Positions 8,033 to 15,386 of a stretch of 64,000 nt of DNA are shown here, piece by piece (position 1 is the first letter of the stretch; every line of letters begins with the position of its first letter). Both the position numbers and the translations under genes were made by a program. The stretch spans positions 2,259,622 to 2,323,621 of the forward strand of contig NZ_LT605203.1 of NCBI RefSeq assembly GCF_900089495.1, written 5' to 3'. Origin of the DNA: Thiomonas sp. X19 (GTDB taxonomy: Bacteria > Pseudomonadota > Gammaproteobacteria > Burkholderiales > Burkholderiaceae_C). Under the pieces are notes generated by a model. The model did no database searches. It had not been told where the DNA came from and saw only the letters and a list, made by a program, of their open reading frames with translations.

Positions 8033-8061
8033 ATTGTACGGCTGTTGCCCGTATGCGTCTA
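8033..8061 (-). promoter_or_regulatory. Sigma70-type promoter of the GNAT/DUF1778 pair
   Basis: On the minus strand TAGACG (8056-8061) and TACAAT (8033-8038) are separated by 17 bp and lie about 32 bp before the antitoxin start. Predicted by eye. Confidence 0.5.
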
Positions 8062-8169
8062 TGTAGACTGCAGACAGAAAACAGCGGAAGCACCAATTCC
8101 TTCTTGCCCCTGCCTTTGCCTTGACGCCGCACCAGCGGCTGCCTTGCTTGTCGCTGAGCCCCCCATCAC

Positions 8170-8193
8170 GCTTTGCGCCACCCCGGCATAAGC
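8170..8193 (+). promoter_or_regulatory. Transfer-region motif copy 1 (before topB)
   Basis: GCTTTGCGCC-N5-GGCATAAGC. One of 14 copies of a shared intergenic motif; 116 bp before the topB start. The halves GCTT...AAGC show dyad symmetry. A distal block (GCCGC...AGCGG.TGCC) lies about 46 bp upstream, shared with copies 3 and 7. Confidence 0.7.
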
Positions 8194-8285
8194 ACATGCC
8201 GGGTGCGGTTCACGGATTCCTATTGTCCTTGCCGTGATTCGTGGGTGGTGCCAACGCACCCGGCTCCTATTCCCTGGAGCCCAGC

Positions 8286-10448
8286 ATGCGCATCATCATC
8301 GCCGAAAAACCCTCTGTCGCCCAAGCCGTCGCTGGCGTGCTGGGCGGTGCCCGCAAGTCGGACGGTTTCATCGAATGCGCGGGGGCAACCCGTGTGACCT
8401 GGTGCTTCGGCCACCTGCTGGAGCAGGCCAGACCCGAGGACTACGTGGACGGCGGCAAGGTGCTCGCCTCGCATCTGCCCATCCTTCCTGATCACTGGAA
8501 GCTGTCACCGCGCGATGGTGGCGCTGGCAAACAGGTCAAGGTCATCCGCGATCTGCTCAAGGACGCCACCGAAGTCGTCAACGCTGGCGACGCCGACCGT
8601 GAGGGCCAGTTGCTGGTGGACGAAGTGCTGCTGCACCTGGGCTGGAAAGGCAAGACTTCGCGCCTGTGGTTGTCCAGCCTCGATGATGCCAGCGTGCGCA
8701 AGGCGTTGGCTGGCATCCAGAGCAACGACACCATGCGACCGCTTTACGAATCCGCCCTGGCTCGCCAACGTGCCGACTGGCTGATGGGCATGAATGGCTC
8801 CATCGCACTCAGCCGCAACCTGCAGGCCTGCGGCGTGCCCGGCGCCTGGAGCATCGGCCGGGTGCAGACCCCGACCCTGGCGCTGCTGGTGGATCGCAAG
8901 CGCGAGATCGAGCACTTCAAGGCCTGCGATTTTTATCAGGTCGTGGCGCACCTGGATGGTGGCATCAAGGCGGCATGGCAAGTGCCCGATGATTTTGTTG
9001 ACGAAGACGGCCGGCTGCTGGACAAGGCCAAGGCCGACGAGACTGCGCGTCGGATCACCGGCAAGGCGGCCCGTGTCACGAAGTTCACGCGCAAGACGGG
9101 TGAGCGCGCCGCTCCCCTGCCCTACACCCTGGGCGGGCTTCAGAAAGCCGCCAGCAGCCGTTTCGGTCTGTCGGCCAAGGACACACTAGCTGCGGCGCAG
9201 GAACTGTACGAAGCCAAGATCACCACCTACCCGCGCACCGACTGTTCCTACTTGCCGATCGAGATGCACAGCAGTGCTGGTGGCATCCTCAAAGCAATTG
9301 GCAGCGAAGGCATTGCCGGGCTGGACCCGGCGCGCAAGCATGCAGCCTGGAATACCGGCAAGGTCGAGGCGCACCACGGCCTGATTCCGACTGGACAGAA
9401 CCCTGATGCAGCCAGCCTCTCGGCCCATGCGAAGCGTGTCTTCGACCTGATCCGCGAGTCCTACATCCGCCTGTTCATGCCGCCCGAGACATTCGAGACG
9501 CGCGAGGCGCTGTTCGACATCGACGGGTTGGGCTTTCGTGCTGTGGCCCGGACAGTATTGGAGCCGGGCTGGACAAAGCTCGGTGGCAAGGATGACGACG
9601 AGAGGCAAGAGCAAGGCGAAGCTGCTGGCACGTTGCCTGAGCTGCGCGAGGGCGAGGCCCGCACCTGCGAGCGTGGTGGGGTCATCGGCAAGCGCACCAC
9701 ACCACCCAAGCCCTACACGGACGGCACGCTGATCGCGGCGATGACGGGCGTGCACAAACTGGTCACCGACCCGAAGCTCAAGGCGCGCCTCAAAGAAACG
9801 TCCGGCCTGGGCACCGAGGCGACACGGGCCTCGATGATCGAGGTGCTCATCACACGCGAGTACACCGAGCGCAGCAAAAAGGAAATCCACCCGACCGATC
9901 GCGGCGTGCAGCTCATCAACATGTTGCGCAAGGTCGTGCCGGAACTGGCCGATCCAGGCACCACGGCGCTGCAAGAGGACGCGCTGGCCGATATTGCGGC
10001 CGGGCGTGCGCCGCTGGCGGCCTTCATGGCCAGCCAGGTGCAGGCTGCGCGTGGGTTCACCCGCACGCTGCTGGATGGCAAGTTGACCGACACACAAATG
10101 GTGATGCACGCCTGCCCGGCCTGTGGTGGCGCACGCTGCGCGAGGCTGAAAAGCAAGGCGGGGAACGCCTATCACCGTTGCATGGATTGCCATGCAGCCT
10201 TTGGTGATGATGGCGGCAAACCGGGCAAACGCTTCGAGGACAAGGCGGCTGGTGATGCTGGGGCTGCGCAGAAAGCTGTCGCTTCTGCTGCGTCCGGCCC
10301 GCAATGCCCGGCCTGCAAGAAGCCGACTTTCAAGAACGAGACCAAGACCGGCAAGGCGTATTTCCGCTGCGGCGGGTGCAAGGGGGCTTGGTGGCCGGAT
10401 CGGACAAGTGACAAGAAGCTGGGCAGCAAGTGGGAGGCGATGAAATGA
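8286..10448 (+). CDS. topB: DNA topoisomerase III (type IA), ICE/plasmid type
   Basis: A 720-residue type IA topoisomerase that passes single strands and helps resolve transfer or replication intermediates. It begins MRIIIAEKPSVAQAVAGVLG; the longer upstream reading includes promoter sequence and is rejected. The Toprim acidic motif is at NAGDADREGQLL (about residues 99-110), the catalytic Tyr lies in ITTYPRTD (about 314), and two C-terminal zinc ribbons are seen (CPACGG...CMDC and CPACKK...CGGC). TopB is a common companion of conjugative type IV secretion modules. Its stop overlaps the start of the next small gene. Confidence 0.95.
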   Translation: MRIIIAEKPSVAQAVAGVLGGARKSDGFIECAGATRVTWCFGHLLEQARPEDYVDGGKVLASHLPILPDHWKLSPRDGGAGKQVKVIRDLLKDATEVVNAGDADREGQLLVDEVLLHLGWKGKTSRLWLSSLDDASVRKALAGIQSNDTMRPLYESALARQRADWLMGMNGSIALSRNLQACGVPGAWSIGRVQTPTLALLVDRKREIEHFKACDFYQVVAHLDGGIKAAWQVPDDFVDEDGRLLDKAKADETARRITGKAARVTKFTRKTGERAAPLPYTLGGLQKAASSRFGLSAKDTLAAAQELYEAKITTYPRTDCSYLPIEMHSSAGGILKAIGSEGIAGLDPARKHAAWNTGKVEAHHGLIPTGQNPDAASLSAHAKRVFDLIRESYIRLFMPPETFETREALFDIDGLGFRAVARTVLEPGWTKLGGKDDDERQEQGEAAGTLPELREGEARTCERGGVIGKRTTPPKPYTDGTLIAAMTGVHKLVTDPKLKARLKETSGLGTEATRASMIEVLITREYTERSKKEIHPTDRGVQLINMLRKVVPELADPGTTALQEDALADIAAGRAPLAAFMASQVQAARGFTRTLLDGKLTDTQMVMHACPACGGARCARLKSKAGNAYHRCMDCHAAFGDDGGKPGKRFEDKAAGDAGAAQKAVASAASGPQCPACKKPTFKNETKTGKAYFRCGGCKGAWWPDRTSDKKLGSKWEAMK

Positions 10449-10573
10449 AGGGCTTCAAAGACGTTGAAGAGTCCGCCTGGTTCATCGGCACCATGGCCGC
10501 TGTTGCGGTCATCGTATCGGCGGCCCTCATCGCATCGGTCTGGTACGGCATGCTTGGCGGGGCTGCGCGATGA
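10445..10573 (+). CDS. 42-residue single-pass membrane peptide
   Basis: ATG 10445 overlaps the topB stop (ATGA) and the frame ends at TGA 10573, overlapping the next gene's ATG. The product, MKGFKDVEESAWFIGTMAAV onward, has one hydrophobic helix (about residues 12-36). Coupling on both sides argues that it is translated; its role is unknown. Confidence 0.6.
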   Translation: MKGFKDVEESAWFIGTMAAVAVIVSAALIASVWYGMLGGAAR

Positions 10574-11166
10574 TGCCGGTCGCCCTTCTTCATCAGTGCG
10601 CTCCGCGGGTGGCAGAGGTCACCATGGCGGCCATCGTGCAACAGGAAAGTGGAGGTAACCCTCTGGCGATCCACGACAACACGACCGACCGGAGTTACCG
10701 GCCGGACAGCTTGTTCGAAGCTGTTGGCCTGGCGCGCAAGTTCATCGCCGCCGGGCACTCGGTTGACATGGGTATCGCACAGATCAACAGCGGCAATCTG
10801 CCGTCGCTGCACCTTGGTCTGCAGCAGGTGTTCGACCCATGCCTGAACCTGCAGGCCGCCCAAACGATCCTGCTTCGCGGATGGAAGCAATCGGGCGGCA
10901 GTTTGCGGGGCGCACTGTCGGCTTACAACACTGGGAATACTGAGTCAGCAGTCGGCGCACGCTACGCCGCTGGCGTGTTCTGGCAAGCAGGGGTTGTCGT
11001 GCCAAGCATCCCTGGCGGGAAGCTGGCACGGTGGACAACAGCGGATGCTTTGCACCAGGTGCGTGTTGCCGATGCTGCCCTGCCACCTGTGCGGCCAGTG
11101 ATTACCTGGACACCGGCGGCCAGCCCATTATCTCCGGCCGAGGGTGTGCTGGCCGCAAGGTGGTAA
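10570..11166 (+). CDS. VirB1-like lytic transglycosylase
   Basis: A 198-residue SLT-fold transglycosylase that locally opens peptidoglycan for assembly of the type IV secretion channel. The catalytic Glu lies in AAIVQQESGGNPLAIHD; further family marks are VDMGIAQINSGNL and GALSAYNTGN. No clear signal peptide is seen, so export may depend on the secretion apparatus or on an unusual start. It overlaps the preceding 42-residue gene and closes the topB operon. The tail after residue 150 is proline-rich. Confidence 0.88.
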   Translation: MMPVALLHQCAPRVAEVTMAAIVQQESGGNPLAIHDNTTDRSYRPDSLFEAVGLARKFIAAGHSVDMGIAQINSGNLPSLHLGLQQVFDPCLNLQAAQTILLRGWKQSGGSLRGALSAYNTGNTESAVGARYAAGVFWQAGVVVPSIPGGKLARWTTADALHQVRVADAALPPVRPVITWTPAASPLSPAEGVLAARW

Positions 11167-12093
11167 TCAAGCCAGACCTTTGAACGCTTTGAATACCTTG
11201 TCCATATCCATCGTGTCACTACCTGCCTCAACAAATACTCGGCACCTATATTCCCAGCGCCCGCCCGGCTCCCATTGCCGGACTTCATACTCGTCCGGAC
11301 CGACCCAATGGAATCGAAGCGCATCGATTTCAGATTGCTGCGCAAGAGTTAACCCTGTTTTAATCGTGTGGTAAAAGATTTTAACTGTTTGTTTTTTGGG
11401 CACAGCCTTTGCTTTTGCCTTTGAATTCCGGGGCCGCACCTCATTGATTTGAGATGGTTTAACACCCAAGAACCCCATCAACTCATCCCAAACGCCAAGT
11501 GCTTGAGCACGCTCCGCAAATTCTCTGGAATACTCCGATCTCATATCTGTGATTTTTCGCTCGGAAATTCCAAGCCCCTCTTCCAAATCTTTGACGCTGT
11601 TCTCGAACAGCGCGAAATGTTTATCCGAGACACCCACCATCGTCAGTAATTCCATCACGCGCTCGCTGTCTTTGTTCGCAGCTTCTTGCATTTCTGTGGT
11701 TAAACTATCCACAATTTCTTTTGGAGTATCGTTGTCTTCATCACCAGCATTTTGCCCGGTGGTGCGCGATGGGATTGAGTAACTTTCAATTACCATCGCC
11801 GGCCGCACATATTTGGCAATGGCGAAGAAAAGGCTAACTTGATCGACGCTGTCACTGTCGGGGTGGTGTAGGTCGAAGTACCTTTCCTGCTTTTCTGTTT
11901 GCAACCGCTCAAGCACACGCGACACAATTTCGGATGCGCGATCCTCGGGATTAGAATAAAGGTGGCCGGCGTGCTTGAAAAATGCTGGCTGATTGCGCCA
12001 GTATCTTGCAGCCCGATTGGACATTTCTATAACAGCTTCAGCCGGCCATTCGCGCAGCGGGGTTTTGTGAAGATCGATGTCAGTGGTATTCAT
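11167..12093 (-). CDS. Hypothetical protein with sigma-factor-like features
   Basis: A 308-residue soluble protein of lower GC than its neighbours, convergent with the VirB1-like gene and starting at ATG 12093 behind AAGGA. An N-terminal segment (AARYWRNQPAFFKHAGHLYS then EDRASEIVSRVLERLQ) has the look of an ECF sigma region 2, and DLEEGLGISERKITDMRSEY could be a helix-turn-helix. A lysine-rich linker (NSKAKAKAVPKKQ) leads to a C-terminal domain with aromatic residues (WEPGGRWEYRCRVFVEAG). These resemblances are weak. The gene lies inside the transfer region and is a candidate for its regulator, but this is speculation. Confidence 0.65.
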   Translation of the reverse strand: MNTTDIDLHKTPLREWPAEAVIEMSNRAARYWRNQPAFFKHAGHLYSNPEDRASEIVSRVLERLQTEKQERYFDLHHPDSDSVDQVSLFFAIAKYVRPAMVIESYSIPSRTTGQNAGDEDNDTPKEIVDSLTTEMQEAANKDSERVMELLTMVGVSDKHFALFENSVKDLEEGLGISERKITDMRSEYSREFAERAQALGVWDELMGFLGVKPSQINEVRPRNSKAKAKAVPKKQTVKIFYHTIKTGLTLAQQSEIDALRFHWVGPDEYEVRQWEPGGRWEYRCRVFVEAGSDTMDMDKVFKAFKGLA

Positions 12094-12117
12094 GATCAAT
12101 AGTCCTTGGTGAAGTGG

Positions 12118-12555
12118 TCAAATGGTGAAGAATGATGAGAGCGCAAGCTCAGTCTGGCGGGGATCGCTTTTGCGTCGTTTAGCTGGCGGAACCGGAATAA
12201 TCATGGAAATCGCTCGCGCAGCCCAAAGCCCTAGCATCAAAATCAAGTTGAGAAACTCAGCAATCATCCAGCCACCCTTAGACTTGATTTTCTTGGCGAT
12301 CCGCTGCAGCGCCAATTCAGCGTGCCGCATGACGACAAGACCGCTGCGCGAGGCGGTTTTCTTCCCCTCAGAAAGCAAAAATGCAACCCGCCGCACTTCA
12401 CGCCCCAAAAACCAGGTCTTGTTGAAAACTGTGTTTGAATTGCAGTTGTCTTTCCAATTACTGGCTGCCATGTAGTTCGGAGCACCCCGCAGAATCTCCT
12501 TGGCTCTCTGTTCGGCCGTGGGGCGGATGCGCTTGGTGGTGGTGCTGGTGGTCAT
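12118..12555 (-). CDS. Hypothetical protein with C-terminal membrane segment
   Basis: A 145-residue basic protein starting MTTSTTTKRIRPTAEQRAKE, with CAGGAG 6 nt before the ATG. An N-terminal soluble half is followed by a basic stretch (LQRIAKKIKSKGG), a hydrophobic segment of about 25 residues (MIAEFLNLILMLGLWAARAI) and a basic tail. It lies 24 bp upstream of the 308-residue gene in the same direction and shares its lower GC, so both may have entered together. I do not recognise the family. Confidence 0.6.
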   Translation of the reverse strand: MTTSTTTKRIRPTAEQRAKEILRGAPNYMAASNWKDNCNSNTVFNKTWFLGREVRRVAFLLSEGKKTASRSGLVVMRHAELALQRIAKKIKSKGGWMIAEFLNLILMLGLWAARAISMIIPVPPAKRRKSDPRQTELALSSFFTI

Positions 12556-12626
12556 GGTCAACTCCTGTTTAAGTGCCAGTGGCCACAATTTTCCCAACCG
12601 AAGTAATTACCTGCAACCTACAACGC

Positions 12627-12680
12627 ATCATTAACAAACATCACCAGTAATCAAAAATCATTAACAAACTATCAACAAGG
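12627..12680. repeat. Direct repeats in the AT-rich trbB upstream region
   Basis: ATCATTAACAAAC occurs at 12627-12639 and 12657-12669, followed by ATCAACAAGG at 12671-12680. The same words occur upstream of the rightward integrase (4052-4146), suggesting a common DNA-binding protein. Confidence 0.45.
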
Positions 12681-12766
12681 ATCATCCTATAATGAGAAAA
12701 AATGACAATTTCAGAGCATGTCGGCGTCCTCACGCGATTAAAATTTTTTTGCAGCCGCGCAACAGT

Positions 12767-12790
12767 GGTTTGCGGCCATGTTCGATACCC
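12767..12790 (+). promoter_or_regulatory. Transfer-region motif copy 2 (before trbB)
   Basis: GGTTTGCGGCCATGTTCGAT then ACCC, 49 bp before the trbB ATG. It runs into a perfect palindrome GATACC-CC-GGTATC (12784-12797), followed by a half-site GGGGTATCG just before the ribosome-site position. Confidence 0.7.
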
Positions 12791-12797
12791 CGGTATC
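12784..12797. promoter_or_regulatory. Palindromic operator candidate before trbB
   Basis: GATACCCCGGTATC is a perfect 14-bp palindrome overlapping motif copy 2, with a further half-site GGGGTATCG ending next to ATG 12816. The GATACCCC half also repeats upstream of the leftward integrase. Likely a repressor or activator site. Confidence 0.45.
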
Positions 12798-12815
12798 AAC
12801 AACAGGGGTATCGAA

Positions 12816-13769
12816 ATGAGCGCGCACGAATCGACGACCAAAACGCGGCAGCTTGAGGCGCTGAAACGCGCGCTGGGCCAGCAAATCCTGGGGTTTTTGG
12901 ATGACCCGGCCGTGGTGGAAATCATGTTGAATCCCGATGGCACGCTGTGGGTCGACCGGCTGGGCGCAGGGATGCAGAAGGTTGGCGAAGTGCCTGCAGT
13001 GCAGTCACTGACCATCGTCAACACAGTCGCGGCGATGCTTGAAACCACAGTCACCTCAGAAAACCCGATCCTTGAATGCGAGCTGCCGCTGGACTGCAGC
13101 CGGTTCGAAGCCCTGATCCCGCCCTTGGTGGAGCGGGCAAGTTTTGCCTTGCGCAAGAAGGCGTTGCTGGTGTTCACCCTGGACGATTACCTCCAAAAAG
13201 GCATCATGACCAGGGGCCAAAAGCAAGCCATCGAGGAAGCCGTTTCCGGACGGCAAAACATCCTTGTGAGTGGCGGCACCGGGTCTGGGAAGACTACGGC
13301 GGCCAACGCCATCCTCGATTGCGTGGCGCAGGTTGACCATGACCACCGCATCGTGGTCATCGAAGACACGCGCGAGTTGCAGGTGAACGCGCAGAACGTC
13401 GTCTTCCTGCGCACCAGCGACAACACCGACATGACCCGCCTGCTGCGCGCCACCATGCGCCTGCGCCCCGACCGCATCGTGGTCGGCGAGGTGCGCGACG
13501 GCTCGGCCCTGGCGCTGTTGAAGGCTTGGAATACCGGGCACCCGGGCGGAGTCGGCACCGTGCATGCCAACGACGCCAGCGCCGCGCTGATCCGCATCGG
13601 CCAGTTGATCCAGGAAGCGGGCGTGCCGCCCAACCCGGAGCTGATCGCCGAAGCGATCAATGTGGTCGTCTCCATCAAGCGCACCGCCACGGGCCGCAGG
13701 GTCGAAGAGGTCGCCGCCGTGCGCGGATGGTCGGCGTCAGGCGGCTTCCATGTCGAGCGTCTGGCTTGA
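12816..13769 (+). CDS. trbB: TrbB/VirB11 type IV secretion ATPase
   Basis: A 317-residue VirB11-family hexameric ATPase at the inner face of the transfer channel. The Walker A motif SGGTGSGKTTAANAIL lies near residues 150-165; IVVIEDTRELQ and the His-box stretch GHPGGVGTVHANDASAALIR are typical of TrbB. The start MSAHESTTKTRQ (ATG 12816) is chosen because the longer reading covers motif copy 2 and the palindrome. Unlike the other trb genes it is split from trbC-E by a downstream small gene and a TA pair. Confidence 0.95.
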   Translation: MSAHESTTKTRQLEALKRALGQQILGFLDDPAVVEIMLNPDGTLWVDRLGAGMQKVGEVPAVQSLTIVNTVAAMLETTVTSENPILECELPLDCSRFEALIPPLVERASFALRKKALLVFTLDDYLQKGIMTRGQKQAIEEAVSGRQNILVSGGTGSGKTTAANAILDCVAQVDHDHRIVVIEDTRELQVNAQNVVFLRTSDNTDMTRLLRATMRLRPDRIVVGEVRDGSALALLKAWNTGHPGGVGTVHANDASAALIRIGQLIQEAGVPPNPELIAEAINVVVSIKRTATGRRVEEVAAVRGWSASGGFHVERLA

Positions 13770-14109
13770 AAGCTCGGCCTGCTGCAAAATCATCCTCATG
13801 CGCAACAGCAAGCTCGGCCTCCTGGCGTGCCACCTCAATGCCCCGGTCGGCCCTTGGGTCGAGCCGCAACACATCGCGCGTGCCCTGCGCGAGGGAAGCG
13901 TGGTCAACGTCCACGCCGGGGGGCGAACAGACGCGGTGAGGGGACTGTTGCTGACGCTGTTCACCGAAGCCGACCCCGCGCTGATCCTGGGTTGCGCCCG
14001 CGAAGCCGGGGCCGATCTGCAGAGCGTGAATCGTCTCTACGAAGAGGCCATCCACGATCATTTGCCGCGCGTCAAAGACTGGGAGCGGCTTGTCGCCGCG
14101 CGGACGTGA
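13750..14109 (+). CDS. Hypothetical protein following trbB
   Basis: A 119-residue protein if started at ATG 13750 (20-nt overlap with trbB) or 103 residues from ATG 13798 (MRNSKLGLLACHLNAPVG). The latter begins at the more sequence-like part. It contains VEPQHIARALREGSVVNVHA and a helical C-terminus, with no membrane segment or known motif. It probably forms an operon with trbB. Family not recognised. Confidence 0.55.
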   Translation: MSSVWLESSACCKIILMRNSKLGLLACHLNAPVGPWVEPQHIARALREGSVVNVHAGGRTDAVRGLLLTLFTEADPALILGCAREAGADLQSVNRLYEEAIHDHLPRVKDWERLVAART

Positions 14110-14115
14110 CGGGCC

Positions 14116-14523
14116 TTATGCTGCCCGGACCTCGTTCAACAGATCAGGGTGCCGGTCGAGCACCTTGAGCAACTTCACCAGCGCCAAGGGTGGTCTGGTC
14201 TTCCCATTTTCGTAGCGTGAGAACGCATTGACGCCGCCCCCGAAGATTTCGGCGGCTTCGCGCTGGTCAAGGGCAAGCTTTTTGCGCACACGGACGATGA
14301 AGCCAGGGTCCACGATCGAGGCATTGACCTGCTTGTTGAATTCCAGCATCGCCGTACTGATTCTGGCCGATTCGGTCATGTCGAGGACGGCCTCTCCACA
14401 GGCCGGGCAGAAGTCGCCGGTCACTGCCGGAATGGTGGTCAGTTCCCCCTTGTAGGTGTACGGCAGATCGCGCGTGTCATGCACCAGTTCTGCCGCTGCA
14501 CACATTGGACATTTCATGTTCAT
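14116..14523 (-). CDS. mqsA: MqsA-type antitoxin/HTH regulator
   Basis: A 135-residue antitoxin. The N-terminal zinc domain has CPMC and CPAC pairs (MKCPMCAAAELVHDTRDLPY...GDFCPACGEAVLD), and the C-terminal Xre-type helix-turn-helix reads LDQREAAEIFGGGVNAFSRY ENGKTRPP, the MqsA/YgiT arrangement. It would neutralise MqsR and repress the operon. ATG 14523 overlaps the toxin stop (ATGA); a second in-frame ATG follows two codons later. Toxin-first order is normal for mqsRA. Confidence 0.93.
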   Translation of the reverse strand: MNMKCPMCAAAELVHDTRDLPYTYKGELTTIPAVTGDFCPACGEAVLDMTESARISTAMLEFNKQVNASIVDPGFIVRVRKKLALDQREAAEIFGGGVNAFSRYENGKTRPPLALVKLLKVLDRHPDLLNEVRAA

Positions 14524-14816
14524 AGCTCCTTGAATGACACGATGAGCACCTCATCCATGACCGTCAGTTTCAGGTAGACCTCTCCGGCGAACGTCGTGGG
14601 TCGGTACACGTCCTGCCAGACCCTGTGGTCGGCGTGCGTGGTCATGCTCTTGTAGAAATCGCCAGCGGTCAGCGTCTTGACCACATGGACCATTGCCACG
14701 AAGTCAAAACCCATCGCGGCGCTGCCCGCCAGTGCCGACACGGTTGAACGCACCTTGCCCGCCTCGATCATGGCCTTGATGACCGACAGCTTGCAATGGG
14801 GCGTGCTTTTCTCCAT
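14520..14816 (-). CDS. mqsR: MqsR-type mRNA interferase toxin
   Basis: A 98-residue RelE-fold RNase that cuts mRNA mainly at GCN codons in characterised members. Recognised by MEKSTPHCKLSVIKAMI, FVAMVHVVKTLTAGDFYKSM and VWQDVYRPTTFAGEVYLKL. ATG 14816 is chosen because upstream residues are low-complexity readthrough of the intergenic region. It is coupled to mqsA by ATGA, and an MqsA-type palindrome lies just upstream. Confidence 0.92.
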   Translation of the reverse strand: MEKSTPHCKLSVIKAMIEAGKVRSTVSALAGSAAMGFDFVAMVHVVKTLTAGDFYKSMTTHADHRVWQDVYRPTTFAGEVYLKLTVMDEVLIVSFKEL

Positions 14817-14827
14817 CCGGCAATAAT

Positions 14828-14840
14828 AACCTACTTGGTT
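14828..14840. promoter_or_regulatory. MqsA-type operator palindrome
   Basis: AACCTACTTGGTT is a near-perfect AACCT-N3-AGGTT palindrome (one mismatch) 12 bp before the mqsR start, matching the known MqsA operator form. It overlaps a TTATTATT stretch that could be the -10. Confidence 0.6.
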
Positions 14841-14962
14841 ATCCATGGCAAGCCGGTGCCGGTCGATTGTCCCGGCTGCTGGTTGTGATCGTTCTTGCCC
14901 CCGCCTTCGTCCTGGCGCCGCGCAGCGGGTGCCTTGCCTGCCGCCGCCCCGCACCCACCCAC

Positions 14963-14988
14963 GCTTTGCGCCCACCGTGCATAAGCCC
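14963..14988 (+). promoter_or_regulatory. Transfer-region motif copy 3 (before MobC/TraI)
   Basis: GCTTTGCGCCCACCGTGCAT then AAGCCC, 55 bp before the start at 15018. Dyad halves GCTT...AAGC as in copy 1. A distal block GCCGCGCAGCGGGTGCC lies about 48 bp upstream. Confidence 0.7.
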
Positions 14989-15017
14989 GTGAGAGCAACA
15001 CCATCACGGAGCATGTC

Positions 15018-15386
15018 ATGCCTGCCGCAGCCAAACCCCCACGCACCCCGCACACCCCGCGCGACCGCTTTTTTCACTTCCGCGCCTCGACCCCAGAGAT
15101 CGACGCCATCAACCGCCACGCCGCGCAGGCCGGCATGCGTCCCGGCGTGTTCGTGCGCGACCTCGCCCTGTCCGGCGGCAACCTGCGCATCGTCAGCCGC
15201 GTCGATGCGAGCGCCGTGTTCGAGCTGCGCCGCCTCGGGGCCATGCTCAAGAGCCTGTACCCCAAGGAATCGAACTGGACCAACGAGGAGAAGCGCGCCC
15301 ACTGGGCCGCGATGAAGGCTGTCCTGGCGCACGCCCGCAAGCTCTCCGGTGAGGACGATGCCGGCGGCGAGCATGGGGATGCGTGA
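15018..15386 (+). CDS. MobC/TraJ-like relaxosome protein of the ICE
   Basis: A 122-residue protein preceding the TraI relaxase with a TGATG overlap. The central region (EIDAINRHAAQAGMRPGVFV then RDLALSGG) and ELRRLGAMLKSLYPKESNW match MobC-type oriT-binding proteins and the minus-strand protein at 810-1121. It would bind oriT and recruit TraI. Its own promoter is motif copy 3. The ICE oriT may lie in the 200-bp gap upstream, but I could not identify a nick site. Confidence 0.78.
   Translation: MPAAAKPPRTPHTPRDRFFHFRASTPEIDAINRHAAQAGMRPGVFVRDLALSGGNLRIVSRVDASAVFELRRLGAMLKSLYPKESNWTNEEKRAHWAAMKAVLAHARKLSGEDDAGGEHGDA

Noticed and set aside
9186..10304. 372-codon minus-strand frame inside topB
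   Set aside because: Shadow of topB; no start signal or domain.
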